This document shows positions 35,711 to 46,649 of a DNA stretch of 64,000 nt, in pieces. Numbering within the stretch: the first letter of the stretch is position 1; every line of letters begins with the position of its first letter. The notes beneath the pieces are model-generated. The model had not been told where the DNA came from. It saw only the letters and a program-made list of their open reading frames with translations, and searched no databases. Both the position numbers and the translations under genes were made by a program. The stretch covers positions 44,538,856 to 44,602,855 of the forward strand of contig NC_060063.1 of NCBI RefSeq assembly GCF_020283565.1, written 5' to 3'. This stretch comes from Trifolium pratense (Eukaryota > Streptophyta > Magnoliopsida > Fabales > Fabaceae).

Positions 35711-36243
35711 TCTCCATAAACAAAAAACCACGAAATAATAAATTCGGCGTAAAGCCCCCGCCCTAAACATGATTTCAACCCTTCCTATTTTGATTCGGAT
35801 TGATTTGAGTATAAAAACCCTATACCACTATAAATTTTGAGTATTGACTATAAAGATTAATAAATACGATTCTTCAAAAATAACAATTGTAAATTAATGT
35901 TTAAAATTATGAGAAATTATTTATAAATAAAAATTCATGGTTTCTATTATTTTTAGAATAATTGCATAATTGACATCTGTTCAATATGAGTAAAATTTAT
36001 ATTTTTTGTAATTTTAATTAAACTAGTAATAATTAAGTTGTTGTCTTAATTGCAAAAATAAATTTAAAATGACCATTAACTTATATTTTACAAAACGATT
36101 GTATATATGTTGTTGTTAAAATTTTAAATATTTTTAAAAAACGTTGTGGATCACATCACCAACAGTTTGCCTAGAATCTGTCAGGTGAAGGAAGATACTG
36201 GTATATGGTATATTTGCGTTGCAGAATTGGCTTTGATTGCATG

Positions 36244-36772
36244 CAGGGAGGGGGGCGAAGCAGTAGCCAAGGCCCCCCCTCTCCCTCATCTACATACATA
36301 TACATAATATATCATATATTATTATAATTTGTAAATATATCTATTATTTATCATTTACATTATATAAATAAGAATTTAATTGATATGTATTTACGGTGTA
36401 AAAATATTTATATTGTCGAACAATTATAAGTGTTGAATTATTAAAAATATAGCTTTTTAATAAACAAAAAATTAGTTGTTTCGAGTGGTAAGAGTTTTGA
36501 GACTCTTAAGTAAGTGGTAAAAATTTCATATTTGGCTCTTGCGTATGAACAAAATTCGAGTTAGGGGAAGAACTTATTTTTTGTGCCCCACATATTTCTC
36601 GGAGGCGATTAGTCATCAGTCACCATTAAATAAGAACTTCGTAAATATAACACAATAAAATTTAAAAAAAAAAATTACATGGACAAGTGTAATAGAAAAA
36701 TCTACATTCATTTTTATTATTATTTTACTAGTTTTCGGCCCCCGGTATGATAAGCTTCTGGATCCGTCCCTG
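36244..36772. mobile_element. Non-autonomous hAT transposon
   Basis: 529 bp with an 8-bp target duplication ATTGCATG (36236-36243 and 36773-36780) and short inverted ends CAGGGA / TCCCTG, both standard for hAT elements. No transposase sequence. Confidence 0.9.
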
Positions 36773-37312
36773 ATTGCATGGTCTCAATGGTGAAAAATTA
36801 CAGGATGCATAATGAGCGTGCTTAGGCTACACAGTGATGGTGCGCAGAGTTCCGGTTACAGCTCGGTCGTATCTCAAAAATCTTTGTCTGCATGGTCATG
36901 GGCAGAAGGCAGATTATGACTCATTTAATCACACCCTTCGAATTTCCGCAGCTTATTTGTGACACAGACAAAAATCCCGAGCTGTTCACCGTTTAATTCT
37001 GTGTTGTCAATAGATTTGGTTCACTAATCAAAAAGAAAGAGGTCTTGGTGTTGAATTTCTTTTTTGTTTACAATGAGCTGGAGATCGAGTCAAAGACTTA
37101 TAACATACTACTCAAATCCTTCACTATTAGATCAAACCTAGTGACTTTGTTGGTGTTGAATTTATGTACATGAAGAGCTGCTAAATCCATACTATTATTT
37201 GGTCTTGCACAGGAAATTGGTACTGCTTCTGTGGCGACACGAGTGGGAGCAAAGTTGTTATGTTGCGTATTTAATTAATTGGATTTGGATGAAATCACTA
37301 TAAGTGTGGGTA

Positions 37313-38015
37313 TAATCACCATCGGTGGCGCTGAATTCCGGATTCGAATGGATGTTATACGTATTTATTAGACATGCGGCATAGAGCTTCAAGATGCTCA
37401 TGTGCTCGAGACCATTCAACGCCTTTGGAAGTCGGATGTTCTTTCGAAAGTAAATGTTTTTTGTTGGAGGTTATTATTAAACAGATTGCCAATTAGAGCA
37501 GCTCTTCATCACCGTGATATTTTGACTAATCATCATGAATTATCATGCATCTTTTGTTTTCAACAAGCTGAGGACGAAAAACATCTTTTCTTTTCATGTC
37601 CTTTTAGTAAGGGAGTATGGAACAAAATTTTATCTTGGTTAGGGACATCGTTACAAACTGGAGTCGAAGGTAGAGATCATTTTCTTTTATTTGGTGATTT
37701 GTTCAAAATGAAAGACAAAGGTCGTGTCCGGTACTTGGTATGGTTGGCAACCACTTGGAATATTTGGAATCTTCGCAATAAGGTAATTTTTAAGGGCAAT
37801 ATTGCGGATGTTTCGTTGTTATTGGAGAGAATCAAATTTCATTCTTGGTTGTGGTTTACTAGTCGGTATGGGCGGATGACTTGTACTCATTTTTCTTTTT
37901 GGTATTTAAATCTTATGTCTTGTATTCTGAGCACTAAGTTTAGTGTTTTTTGTTATAAGGGTTTGAGTACCCTATGTACCTTATAATAAATTTTTTATTA
38001 TAAAAAAAAAAAAAA
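37313..38015 (+). mobile_element. 5'-truncated LINE with zf-RVT domain
   Basis: A frame to 37986 encodes the zinc-binding region found after plant LINE reverse transcriptases: VFCWRLLLNRLPIRAALH, then CIFCF...EDEKHLFFSCPFSKGVW, then YLVWLATTWNIWNLRN. It ends with a short 3' tail and a poly(A) run (38002-38015). A 13-bp target duplication ATAAGTGTGGGTA flanks it (37300-37312 and 38016-38028). The reverse transcriptase core is missing because of 5' truncation. The frame has no true start; it is simply the surviving end of ORF2. Confidence 0.9.
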
Positions 38016-38244
38016 ATAAGTGTGGGTAGGTAGGTATTTTTATTTTTTTTTACAAAGTGTGGGTAGGTAGCTTATGAGGTGTGGAATAAGTGACATGTTT
38101 GTGTAATTGGAGCTCATTGTATTGGACTTATCTATTGGTTTTTTCCAAAAAAAATTTAAATATCTTTTAAATATCATTCCATAATAGACCACTTATTATA
38201 AAAATGATCAATATTAAAATTTACCTACTACAATATCAAAAAAT

Positions 38245-38400
38245 TTAACCGACAATTTCCCCATTCTTAGACTTTTGTATTGTCGTGAATGACATGTGAT
38301 TGTTTTTCGTCTTATGGTGATTAGGCAAAACTCTTTCCAGCCATTTTTACCGCGCAAGCTCCGTATAATTCCTCTACAACAAATACTTTAAGTCTTTAAC
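38245..38400 (+). repeat. Dispersed repeat shared with PPO upstream DNA
   Basis: TCGTGAATGACATGTGATTG and surrounding sequence match 40640-40790 and more weakly 30755-30880 and, inverted, 34463-34572. At about 38385 the sequence reads through the site that holds a SINE in the other copy. Confidence 0.65.
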
Positions 38401-38469
38401 TAATTAATAATCAATCTCCTTTTAAGAAAATTAATAAATAATTTTAAGAACAAAATTAAGAATAGCATA

Positions 38470-39780
38470 TGATGGTGGCTCTGCAAGTGCACAAAATCGC
38501 AACCAAGTAATAAAGTGATAAGTTATCGTTCTTCACAGGGATTGTGCCAAAATTACTAGTTTCACTTAGGAATTTAGAAAGTAAAGGTACTTTGCATTCG
38601 CTTTGTTGGTTTGAAAGAATTTGACTGATAAAAGCAAATAACAATAAAATAAAGGACAAGAAAGTAAAGAGCAATAAAAATAAATAAGTGTGCGAGTAGA
38701 TACAGGGTTGATTAAGTGTTTCGAATCTCACCCTTACTTCTGCTTGGTAACTAGCGTTATACTTTTCTTCATTACTAGTTATAGTCTACCGGATTAATTT
38801 CCATCAAAATAAGCCTAGTATTACTATTCTTATTTCTATTGCAACATGACTTAGGACTAATCAATGCTTCGATAGGTTTAACCTTCGTTATCTCATATCA
38901 TTAGCTTTAACGGGTTCAGCCTCATAGAGTACGTCCTAACCTTTAGAAGTTCAGTATTTAACAAGTTCTCTACACTCGCTTGATTAACCTATTCATTGCA
39001 GAATTTAACTACGTGTGATTCTTAATCCCGCCCCTACCTCAGATACTGAATTTAATGGTCTCATAGTTGATAGGATGAATTGTCTTTTTAGTCTGGCCTA
39101 TTAATTCTGTTGTCACGGGATCAGTTAATTTCCTTTAGGTTCATTCAATAATGTGATCAATATTAAGAATAAAGAATTAAAACAAGACAATTATAGAAAA
39201 TAGCTCAATAACAATCGAATATAAACTTTCTCGAACCATAATTACATGTCTCAAGCATTCATAAGGGAGTTCATCTACTTGACCTAACCTAGGAAAAATA
39301 AATTACAAAGGCAATAAAAGTAAAGAACCTTAATTATTGCCAAGGAGTTCATTGGCCCTCCTTGCCTCCTCCTTAGAGTTCTACTAATTCTCGAGTGAAT
39401 ATTGAATAACTCTATTTATAGTTTTTCAGCTGAATTTGGGTTTTTTCTGCGCACCCATCTTATCCATATCGTGGCCACGATACCGTTCAGAATTGTCTCA
39501 TTGTGGCTACGATAGGTCGTATCGTGGCACGATGAAGATTTGATTCAGATTTTCTTGTTTTATTTCACCGTCTCCATCGTACCACGCTGGATCTCATCGT
39601 GGTTATGATGGTGCGTGCTTTTTTTTGACGTTTTTGTCCCTTTTTTATATTTTTTCCACTTTTCTTAATTCTTGGTCAAATAACTTCATTTTTCTAGGTA
39701 TTTGATTGCTTTTGGTCTTCAATTTCTATTAAAACTACCCTAAATTACTACTAAAAACATCATATAATTGACTGTCATCA
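38470..39780 (-). repeat. Probable solo LTR of a Ty3-type element
   Basis: On the minus strand it starts TGATGACAGTCAATTATATG and ends with TTGCGATTTTGTGCACTTGC, then AGAGCCACCATCA, a typical Ty3 LTR end. No internal domain is adjacent. About 110 bp of the same LTR start is also at 45411-45520 in plus orientation. No matching target duplication was found, so the exact ends are uncertain. Confidence 0.6.
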
Positions 39781-39789
39781 ACATTCTAT

Positions 39790-40468
39790 GCGGAGGATAA
39801 ATATTCTAACACGTTATTTCTCAAAGTTGTTTAATTTCAAAGTACCCTAAAATAATCAATCTAAATAAATATGGCCGATTTTTTGTGAGCCTAACTCAAT
39901 TGATAGAGATATCATATATACAAAAGTCGGAGTTTAAATTCAAGAATTCATACTTATTAATTTTAAGGACGAATTTTTAATCAATAAACTATTTAAAAAA
40001 ATAAAAAATAAAAATAAAAAGGCCCGTACGTAAAAATTTATTTTTCTAAAAGTGGTGTCATTTATAAGTAAAAAAAATAAACAAGCTAGCTAGTAGCTAG
40101 CTACATACAACACCAAACTAATATTAACAAACCAATATTAAAGATTAAGGGTTTTTAAAGGTGAATTTTATCATTTTTAGTAAATTTTTAAAATGTTAAC
40201 TCATAGAAAAATGATACCGAGTACTATCACAGTACTCCTTAAATATCCTAAATAGTAAATTTTTGTGAATTTTTCATCTCTCAAAACAAATATCCCAAAT
40301 GTTTTAACGAATTATTGGATGTGTTGAATATAATTATTTTATACTTATTCCCAATATTAATAATGCAAGATTCATGGAAACTTTATGCCATGATTTTCCA
40401 CTATAAAAGTACTTCAAATATGTACCTAAGTTATTATGACACAAAAATAAGATAGCTAAACATGGTAT
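39790..40468 (+). pseudogene. Duplicate PPO promoter truncated at its start codon
   Basis: This block is similar to the region just upstream of the intact PPO (about 41935-42675). Near the end the match is close: TATTCCCAA...ATGCAAG, a TATA box TATAAAA (40402-40408) and GATAGCTAAACATGG with ATG at 40462, spaced as in the intact gene (60 against 62 bp from TATA to ATG). After ATGG the sequence is unrelated to PPO, so the coding part of this duplicate has been lost. It is direct evidence of a former second PPO gene or of promoter duplication. Confidence 0.8.
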
Positions 40469-40795
40469 TATCATGTTTCCGCTATCAGGCGACCTACCGT
40501 TAATATCCACGCACAAAATCCAATAATTTTGAATGTGAATTGTGGGTTAAAAAGTCCTACATCGGATGTGAGATGATCTGAACATAAATTTTAAAACGAA
40601 AGTTTATTTCTTTAGAATGAAACTTGTGCGAAAATGACATGGCGTATAGTTTAACCATTCGTTTTTCAACAGACAATTTCACCATTCATTTTTTACTCTT
40701 GTATGACATGTGATTGTTTTTCGTCCTATAATGATAGGTTAAAAATCTGTCCTGCCATTTTTACCGTGCAAGCTTTGTACAACTTATCTACAAGA

Positions 40796-40958
40796 TTTTT
40801 AATTTTTTTTATACTTTTACCACCAGTTTAATCTAGTTCGGGAGTCAGTTATGACATCAAGTGGTTTTATCCCACTCCCGATCGCAGTTGTGGGATCGAA
40901 CCGTGGTCCTCCCTACCAATTCAATGTCAATCACCACTAAACCAACTAACGATTGGTT
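40796..40958 (-). mobile_element. tRNA-derived SINE
   Basis: On the minus strand: an A-box-like TAGTTGGTTTAGTGGTGA near the start, a B box GGTTCGATCCC, and an A-rich tail. Target duplication TACAAGA at 40789-40795 and 40959-40965. The paralogous block near 38385 (CTACAACAAATACTTTA) lacks the insert, an internal empty site. Confidence 0.85.
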
Positions 40959-41036
40959 TACAAGAAATACTTTACCTAGTTATAATGAATAATCCTACAC
41001 CATGCACTCACGTTAGACAGTAATAATGGCAGTGGA

Positions 41037-41722
41037 TAGGGGTGCTCAAATCCAAACCAATCCAAATAAAAACCGAAAATCGATCCAAAAAAACCGAAAA
41101 CCGGAAAAAAACCGAAGTTTTTTGGATGTGTTTGGATGTTCTTTTGTGAAAACCGTTGGATCGGATCGGATCGGATTTTGGATTGATTTCTTAAAACCGA
41201 TCCAAACCGAACCAAACCGCATACATATATTTTAATATTTATTTATCTTTTTATTAGTATAAATATATATATTGCATTAACTTTTTTTTCATTTTAAATT
41301 TTGTTAATACTATATGTTAGTTTAATTTAATCTATTTTTTTTTTTACTTTTTATATGTTTCGAATATAATTGGTAATTGTCATTCCAAAATATTAATTTT
41401 CAATATATTATATGTTATATTTTACATCAAACTTAATATTTTATGTAAAAAAAAATCAAACTTAATATTTATTTTGTCAAAAATGTCAAACTATTATTTT
41501 ATAGCGTTTTTTATAATATTTATATTTATTAAAAAAAATTACAATTTATAATTTGGATATCCAAAAACCGATCCAAATTAAACCGCATAATATTGGATCG
41601 GATTGGATCGGATTTTTTTTATTTGTCATCCAAAACCGAACCAAACCGCAAATGAATTTATTTTTGGATCGGATGAGTTTTTGCCTCAAAACCGATCCAA
41701 ACCGAACCGCGAGCACCCCTAG
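41037..41722. mobile_element. hAT-type MITE
   Basis: 686 bp with inverted ends TAGGGGTGCTC / GAGCACCCCTA and an 8-bp target duplication GCAGTGGA (41029-41036 and 41723-41730). Both subterminal regions are packed with GGATCGGAT and AACCGATCCAAACCG motifs in opposite orientation. The ORFs read from it are repeat artefacts. Confidence 0.92.
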
Positions 41723-42169
41723 CAGTGGAGAATAAAATATAAGGTGTGATATATCAAGATTAATTTTTTATTTTGTTTTACTCAATATCAATATTAACTT
41801 GTGTGACTAAAATTAATACGACATCTTCTCTATCTCTCTACTCACAACACCGAATTCGTGACATGCAAACAATATTAAAATAATAAAAAGTGTATAAATA
41901 TTGTATATTTATTAGATAATTGTGTATGAATAACATTTTTGATAAAATATTCTAACTCCAATTCTAAAAATTGTTTATTCTAAGTACATACATAAAAATA
42001 ACCAATCTAAATAAGAATGTTTGATTCCCACGAGTCTAGTTCAATTAGCAGAGACATTGTATTATATATAAGGAAGATAGAATTCAAATTTAAATTTTTT
42101 CACTTATTTATCTTAAGGATGAATTTTTGACGTGTATGCAACAATTTATTTTTAAAAGTGGTTTCATTT

Positions 42170-42299
42170 TTTTTTGTCTAATAGCATAGTGCCTAGCAAT
42201 TCCACTTTAAATGTGAATAAATAGAGTGTCCGAGATTCGAACTCTGACTCCTGCATCATATATGTGATGTTCCTACTAACTGAGTTAAGCTCATGGGAT
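42170..42299 (-). mobile_element. tRNA-derived SINE in the PPO upstream region
   Basis: On the minus strand: A-box-like TTAACTCAGTTAGTAGG, B box AGTTCGAATCTC and a poly(A) tail. A 14-bp target duplication AAGTGGTTTCATTT lies at 42156-42169 and 42300-42313. The paralogous site near 40055-40070 (AAGTGGTGTCATTTATAAGT) is empty. Confidence 0.9.
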
Positions 42300-42605
42300 A
42301 AGTGGTTTCATTTCTAAGTACAAAAAATAACCAATCTAGCTAGCGAGATAAGATTAAAGGTTGTTTAATAAATATTTGGTTTAAAAGTGGTTTAATTTTA
42401 ATTTTAATTTTTTTGTTGATAAAATTTATCTTCTTTTGTAAAAAAAAAGGTTTATATGTCTTGTAAAAACAAAAAGGTTTATATGTCAAAAACATTTGGG
42501 ATATTTGTTTTCCGAGCTGGAATAATTCAGCAATTTATGCCACGTTTTCTATACTTATTCCCAACAATGCAAGCTACATGGAACTTTGTGCCATGATTTT
42601 TTCAC

Positions 42606-42612
42606 TATAAAA
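42606..42612 (+). promoter_or_regulatory. TATA box of the PPO gene
   Basis: TATAAAA lies 62 bp before the start codon, so the 5' leader is predicted to be about 30 nt. Its conservation in the truncated duplicate at 40402 supports it. Confidence 0.7.
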
Positions 42613-42667
42613 GTACTCCAAATATGTAGCTAAGTTATTATGAAACACATACTAAAGATAGCTAAAC

Positions 42668-44482
42668 ATGGCATCTATCTCACCCTCACCTCTCTCCCTT
42701 ATGTCCCTTAATATCTCTTCCAATTTCAATACCTCATCCTCTTTGCAATATCCATTTTCCCAAAAACAACATCAACCCTCTAAAAATAGAAAACCAAAGT
42801 ACCATAAAATAGCATGCACTTCCAATGATACTAACCAAAATAGCCCTAAAGAACAAGAACAAAAATCATCACCAAGAAGAAATGTTCTAATAGGTCTAGG
42901 AGGACTTTATGGTGCTACCACTCTCACAAACAACAACTCATTAGCCTTTGGTGCTCCAGTGCCAATTCCAGATCTCAGCAAATGTGTAAAATCAACACCG
43001 AAAGATATAGATCCAGTCGATTGTTGTCCACCATTTTCCTCAAACATCATAGATTTCAAGTTCCCTACTTTTGGAAAATTAAGGGAAAGACCAGCTGCAC
43101 AATTAGTTGATGATGATTATATTGCAAAATACAAAGAAGCCCTTAAACTCATGAAAGCCCTACCAGCCGATGATCCAAGAAGTTTTGAACAACAAGCTAA
43201 AGTTCATTGTGCTTATTGTGTTGGTGGTTATACACAACTAGGTTACCCTGGCGTTCAACTAAGTGTTCATAATTCTTGGCTTTTTTTCCCTTTCCATCGT
43301 TGGTATCTTTATTTCTATGAGAGAATATTAGGTAGTTTAATCAATGATCCTACTTTTGCCATACCCTTTTGGAATTGGGATGCTCCTGATGGCATGCGAA
43401 TTCCTTCCATTTTTACAGATCCAAAATCTTCCCTTTATGACCCTAAAAGAGATTGCAGACATCAACTACCAAAAATTGTTGACCTAGACTATACCAAAAG
43501 TAAGGAAGATCCTACAAATGTTAATTATGTTCCTAATTATCCCAGTGCAGAACAACAAATCCAAATCAACCTTAGTGTAATGCATAGACAAATGATCACC
43601 AATAGCCAGACCTCTAGACAATTTTTTGGAAGCCCTTATCGCGCTGGTGACGAAGGTGGCGTAGATGACAAAGGTCCCGGCTCTATAGAACTTACTCCAC
43701 ATACACCTATTCATATATGGACCGGTGATCCAAAACAGCCTGTTGGAGAGGACATGGGAAATTTCTATTCCGCCGGAAGAGATCCACTATTTTACGCTCA
43801 CCATGGAAATGTGGATAGGATGTGGTCTATTTGGAAAACATTACCTGGAATAAGTAAGGATTGCAATGACAATGATTGGCTAGATTCTGAATTTCTCTTT
43901 TATGATGAGAATAAGAATCTTGTTAAAGTGAAAGTCAAGGATTGTGTTGATGAAAGCAAGCTTGGTTATTGTTATCAAAAGGTTGACATTCCTTGGATAG
44001 ATTCTAAACCTAAACCTGCTGGTAGAAGAGTTCGGTCTAAGGGTAAGTTGTTAACAAAACCGAGAAAATCTGTTGATAATTTTCCTATTGTTTTGGATTC
44101 GGTTGTGAGTACTATCGTGAAGAGGCCAAAGAAGTCGAGGAGTTCAAAGGAGAAGAAAGATCAAGAGGAAATTTTGGTGATATATGGGATCGAGTTTGAT
44201 GACAAAATTGAAGTGAAGTTTGATGTTATTGTGAATGATGAAGATGATAAGGTGATTGGAGCTGAAAATACCGAGTTTGCTGGATCCTTTGTGAGTTTGA
44301 TGCATGTACACAATAAAAAAATCAATATGAAGAAGAATACTGTTACTTGTTTGAGAATTGGATTAACCGATTTGTTGGAGGGTTTGAATGCTGCTGATGA
44401 TGATAGTATTCGGGTTACATTGATTCCTAGATATGGTAACGGTGTCAAAATTAGGGGCATCAAGATAGAGTTTGAATCTTGA
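42668..44482 (+). CDS. PPO: Polyphenol oxidase (catechol oxidase), chloroplast
   Basis: An intact intronless 604-residue protein. PPOs oxidise o-diphenols to quinones with a type-3 copper pair. Residues 1-95 form a two-part presequence: a Ser/Asn/Lys-rich chloroplast transit part, then a twin-Arg thylakoid signal (R70 R71 before a hydrophobic run), with the mature enzyme likely starting at A96. CuA ligands H180, H201 and H210, with C184 positioned for the Cys-His thioether. CuB ligands H345, H349 and H379. Disulfide Cys C106, C119, C120 and C181; gate residue F366; E341 at the water-keeper site. PPO1_DWL region from D403; KFDV motif at 517-520 in the C-terminal domain. Length is normal for the family. 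A Lys/Arg-rich linker (450-500) probably holds the activation cleavage site. Thr346 and Ile350 follow the CuB ligands, where substrate choice is tuned. Confidence 0.97.
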   Translation: MASISPSPLSLMSLNISSNFNTSSSLQYPFSQKQHQPSKNRKPKYHKIACTSNDTNQNSPKEQEQKSSPRRNVLIGLGGLYGATTLTNNNSLAFGAPVPIPDLSKCVKSTPKDIDPVDCCPPFSSNIIDFKFPTFGKLRERPAAQLVDDDYIAKYKEALKLMKALPADDPRSFEQQAKVHCAYCVGGYTQLGYPGVQLSVHNSWLFFPFHRWYLYFYERILGSLINDPTFAIPFWNWDAPDGMRIPSIFTDPKSSLYDPKRDCRHQLPKIVDLDYTKSKEDPTNVNYVPNYPSAEQQIQINLSVMHRQMITNSQTSRQFFGSPYRAGDEGGVDDKGPGSIELTPHTPIHIWTGDPKQPVGEDMGNFYSAGRDPLFYAHHGNVDRMWSIWKTLPGISKDCNDNDWLDSEFLFYDENKNLVKVKVKDCVDESKLGYCYQKVDIPWIDSKPKPAGRRVRSKGKLLTKPRKSVDNFPIVLDSVVSTIVKRPKKSRSSKEKKDQEEILVIYGIEFDDKIEVKFDVIVNDEDDKVIGAENTEFAGSFVSLMHVHNKKINMKKNTVTCLRIGLTDLLEGLNAADDDSIRVTLIPRYGNGVKIRGIKIEFES

Positions 44483-44807
44483 AAAAATTGCAACCAACGA
44501 AGAACCGTGCGAGTGACTAGTGCAAATGAGGAAAGATAGAGTTTCCTTTATTTTATTTTTTTTGTTTTCTTGTCAAATAAATGGTGCAATTCCATCCTCA
44601 AGTTGGTGATTAGTGCAAATGAGGAAATATTGTTTTTTTATGAGCAAATGAGGAAATATTGTTAATTATATAACGATCGATGATCCATTGACATTAGTAT
44701 ACATGTTTAAATTTATTTATTTGAATCTAAGGAAATGGATGAAACAGAATACTATATTAATGTAATTCAAACAAATTCTTAAAAAAATAATCTCACGTAT
44801 TATTTGA
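44483..44807 (+). repeat. PPO 3' flank, copy A
   Basis: Downstream DNA of the intact gene. It matches 45527-45790 and 47307-47615, including CGATCGATGATCCATTGACA and GGAAATGGATGAAACAGAAT. A 19-bp motif (GCAAATGAGGAAATATTGT) is repeated inside it near 44613 and 44644. Confidence 0.85.
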
Positions 44808-44898
44808 ATCTAAGGTTAGGTTTGTGATTAAGATTAGCACATAATTAAATTCTGCATGATTTAAGTTAATCAAACAAGGTAGGAGAACACGTGACAAC

Positions 44899-44988
44899 TT
44901 GTTAAACGTTGAAATCGAGGGTAAAGATACTATAAAAACATAATTTGTTAAACGTTGAACTTAAGGGTAGAGATACTATAAAAATAAG
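44899..44988 (+). repeat. Two-unit tandem repeat of 45 bp
   Basis: TTGTTAAACGTTGAA...GGGTAAAGATACTATAAAAA is followed by a second diverged unit. Confidence 0.75.
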
Positions 44989-45526
44989 GAGGTAACCTAC
45001 CAGCGGTTGATTTCACTTAGTCAATTGCAATAGAGGTAAGAAATGATAACACTGAATTTATCTTATTAGAAATTAATCTACCAGCTAATAAAGTAAGTAG
45101 ATATAGCGTCAGTTACAGAGCAGGAATAGGGGAGGGATTTGAAAGCACTTAACTTACTTTTATCATCTTAGACTCTTTCTTTTATCTTTAGTCTTATATT
45201 ATTTACTTCTGTCTCAAAACATTTTTCAAACAAACAAAGCGAAAGCAAAACTATCTTAATTCCTAAACGAAACTAGTCGCCTTGGCACGATCCCTGTGGA
45301 TAAGAACTCATTCTAAACACTAGAGTGTGAATTATTACTCGACGATAGAATGATCCACTTGTCAGACCGCAGCCAACGAGCAACAGTTTAAGTGTTGGGT
45401 TGTGATGACAATCAATGATATGATATTTTTAATAGTAATTTAGGGTAGTTTTAATAGCAATTGAAGCCCAAAAGCAAGCAAATACCTGGAAAAGTGAAAT
45501 TACTTGGCCCGAAAGCAAGCAAGTGA
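44989..45526 (+). repeat. Fragments of Ty3-type LTRs
   Basis: GGCACGATCCCTGTGGATAA (near 45276) resembles a Ty3 LTR end, and 45411-45520 matches the start of the solo LTR at 38470-39780 in opposite orientation. No coding sequence. It separates copies A and B of the PPO 3' flank. Confidence 0.55.
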
Positions 45527-46030
45527 CTAGTTGATAGAGTTTCCTTTAATTTTTTTTTGTATTTTTTTTTTGTTGTCAAATAAATGGTGCAATTCCATCC
45601 TCAAGTTGGTGATTGGTGCAAATGAGGAAATATTGTTTTTTTATGAGCAAATGAGGAAATATTGTTAATTATATAACGATCGATGATCCATTGACATTAG
45701 TATACATGTTTTAATTTATTTATTTGAATCTAAGGAAATGGATGAAACAGAATACTATATATTAATGTAATTCAAACAAATTCTTAAAAAAATAATATCT
45801 TTAAAAAATAATATTGAATATATCAAGAGCTTTAAAATTATATTTTTTAATGAGTTTGAGTGTATTTCAAGGATTTGACGTATTTCTCATTTGTAGATAT
45901 TTTGAATAATTTTTATTTTAGCATTTGGGGTATTTCAAGAATATGTACATATTTGAGTGTTTTTATTCAAAAAGAATATGCGATTCATAGGTTTAAATAT
46001 AGGTTATAGAGAAATTCTATGGTAAATCTA
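45527..46030 (+). repeat. PPO 3' flank, copy B
   Basis: Similar to copies A and C and extends further (TCAAGAGCTTTAAAATTATA, then GAGTGTATTTCAAGGATTTG). The extension is found again at 46374-46720 and partly at 50160-50280. At about 45842 it carries the unoccupied form of the MITE site used at 46394. Confidence 0.8.
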
Positions 46031-46393
46031 TCAAATTTTAATATACGGTATAATAGATTACTAAATTACAAGGTAAATGAATATTTTTTCAAAAGAAATC
46101 ATTTTTCTATTATTTAAAATATTATAATAACTAAATACTATTTATCAAAATTGTAAAAAAATAAAATTTTGTATTTTTTTGAATATTTTATCACTCATAA
46201 TATATAGTTATTATTGAATTCTTTTATGAAAAAATGTGAAAAAGTTAGCATAATGCTTATAAAACATTGAACTCATGTTTTTTCTTATGAAATTATAATT
46301 TATGAAATACAATAATCGACAAATAATGTTTTGATTCATAAAATAATTATTAATGTATTAGTAAAAATAATCATCAAGAGCTTTAAAATTATA

Positions 46394-46643
46394 CTCCATC
46401 CATCCCAAAATATAAGAACCAGTTTGACTACAGCACGCATGTCAACACAATTTTAATCATTAATATCTTTAATTGTTTATTAGTAAAATTTATAAAAACT
46501 TGAAAATACTCATCAAAATGAATTAAACAAGATCTTATATGCTAATATTTATATCTATATATTATTAAAAAATATGGTCAAAGCAAGATAAGTGAATAGT
46601 GTCATTTAGTCAAAATAGCTGTTATAAAATGGGACGGAGAGAG
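46394..46643. mobile_element. Stowaway-type MITE with internal empty-site match
   Basis: 250 bp, ends CTCCATCCATCCCAAAATAT and TATAAAATGGGACGGAGAGAG-like, flanked by TA (46392-46393 and 46644-46645). The flanks equal 45824-45900 in copy B, where the element is absent. Same family as 51165-51423, in the other orientation. Confidence 0.9.
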
Positions 46644-46649
46644 TATCTT

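Noticed and set aside
38470..39780. Complete LTR retrotransposon at this solo LTR
   Set aside because: Only one LTR and no internal region; the flanks GCATA and ACATT do not match, so even the solo call keeps uncertain ends.
40900..40960. Possible tRNA gene from the GGTTCGATCCC box
   Set aside because: No cloverleaf; A-rich tail and target duplications identify a SINE.
43484..44493. Antisense ORFs across PPO
   Set aside because: Shadows of the strongly coding plus strand; no domain and no start context.
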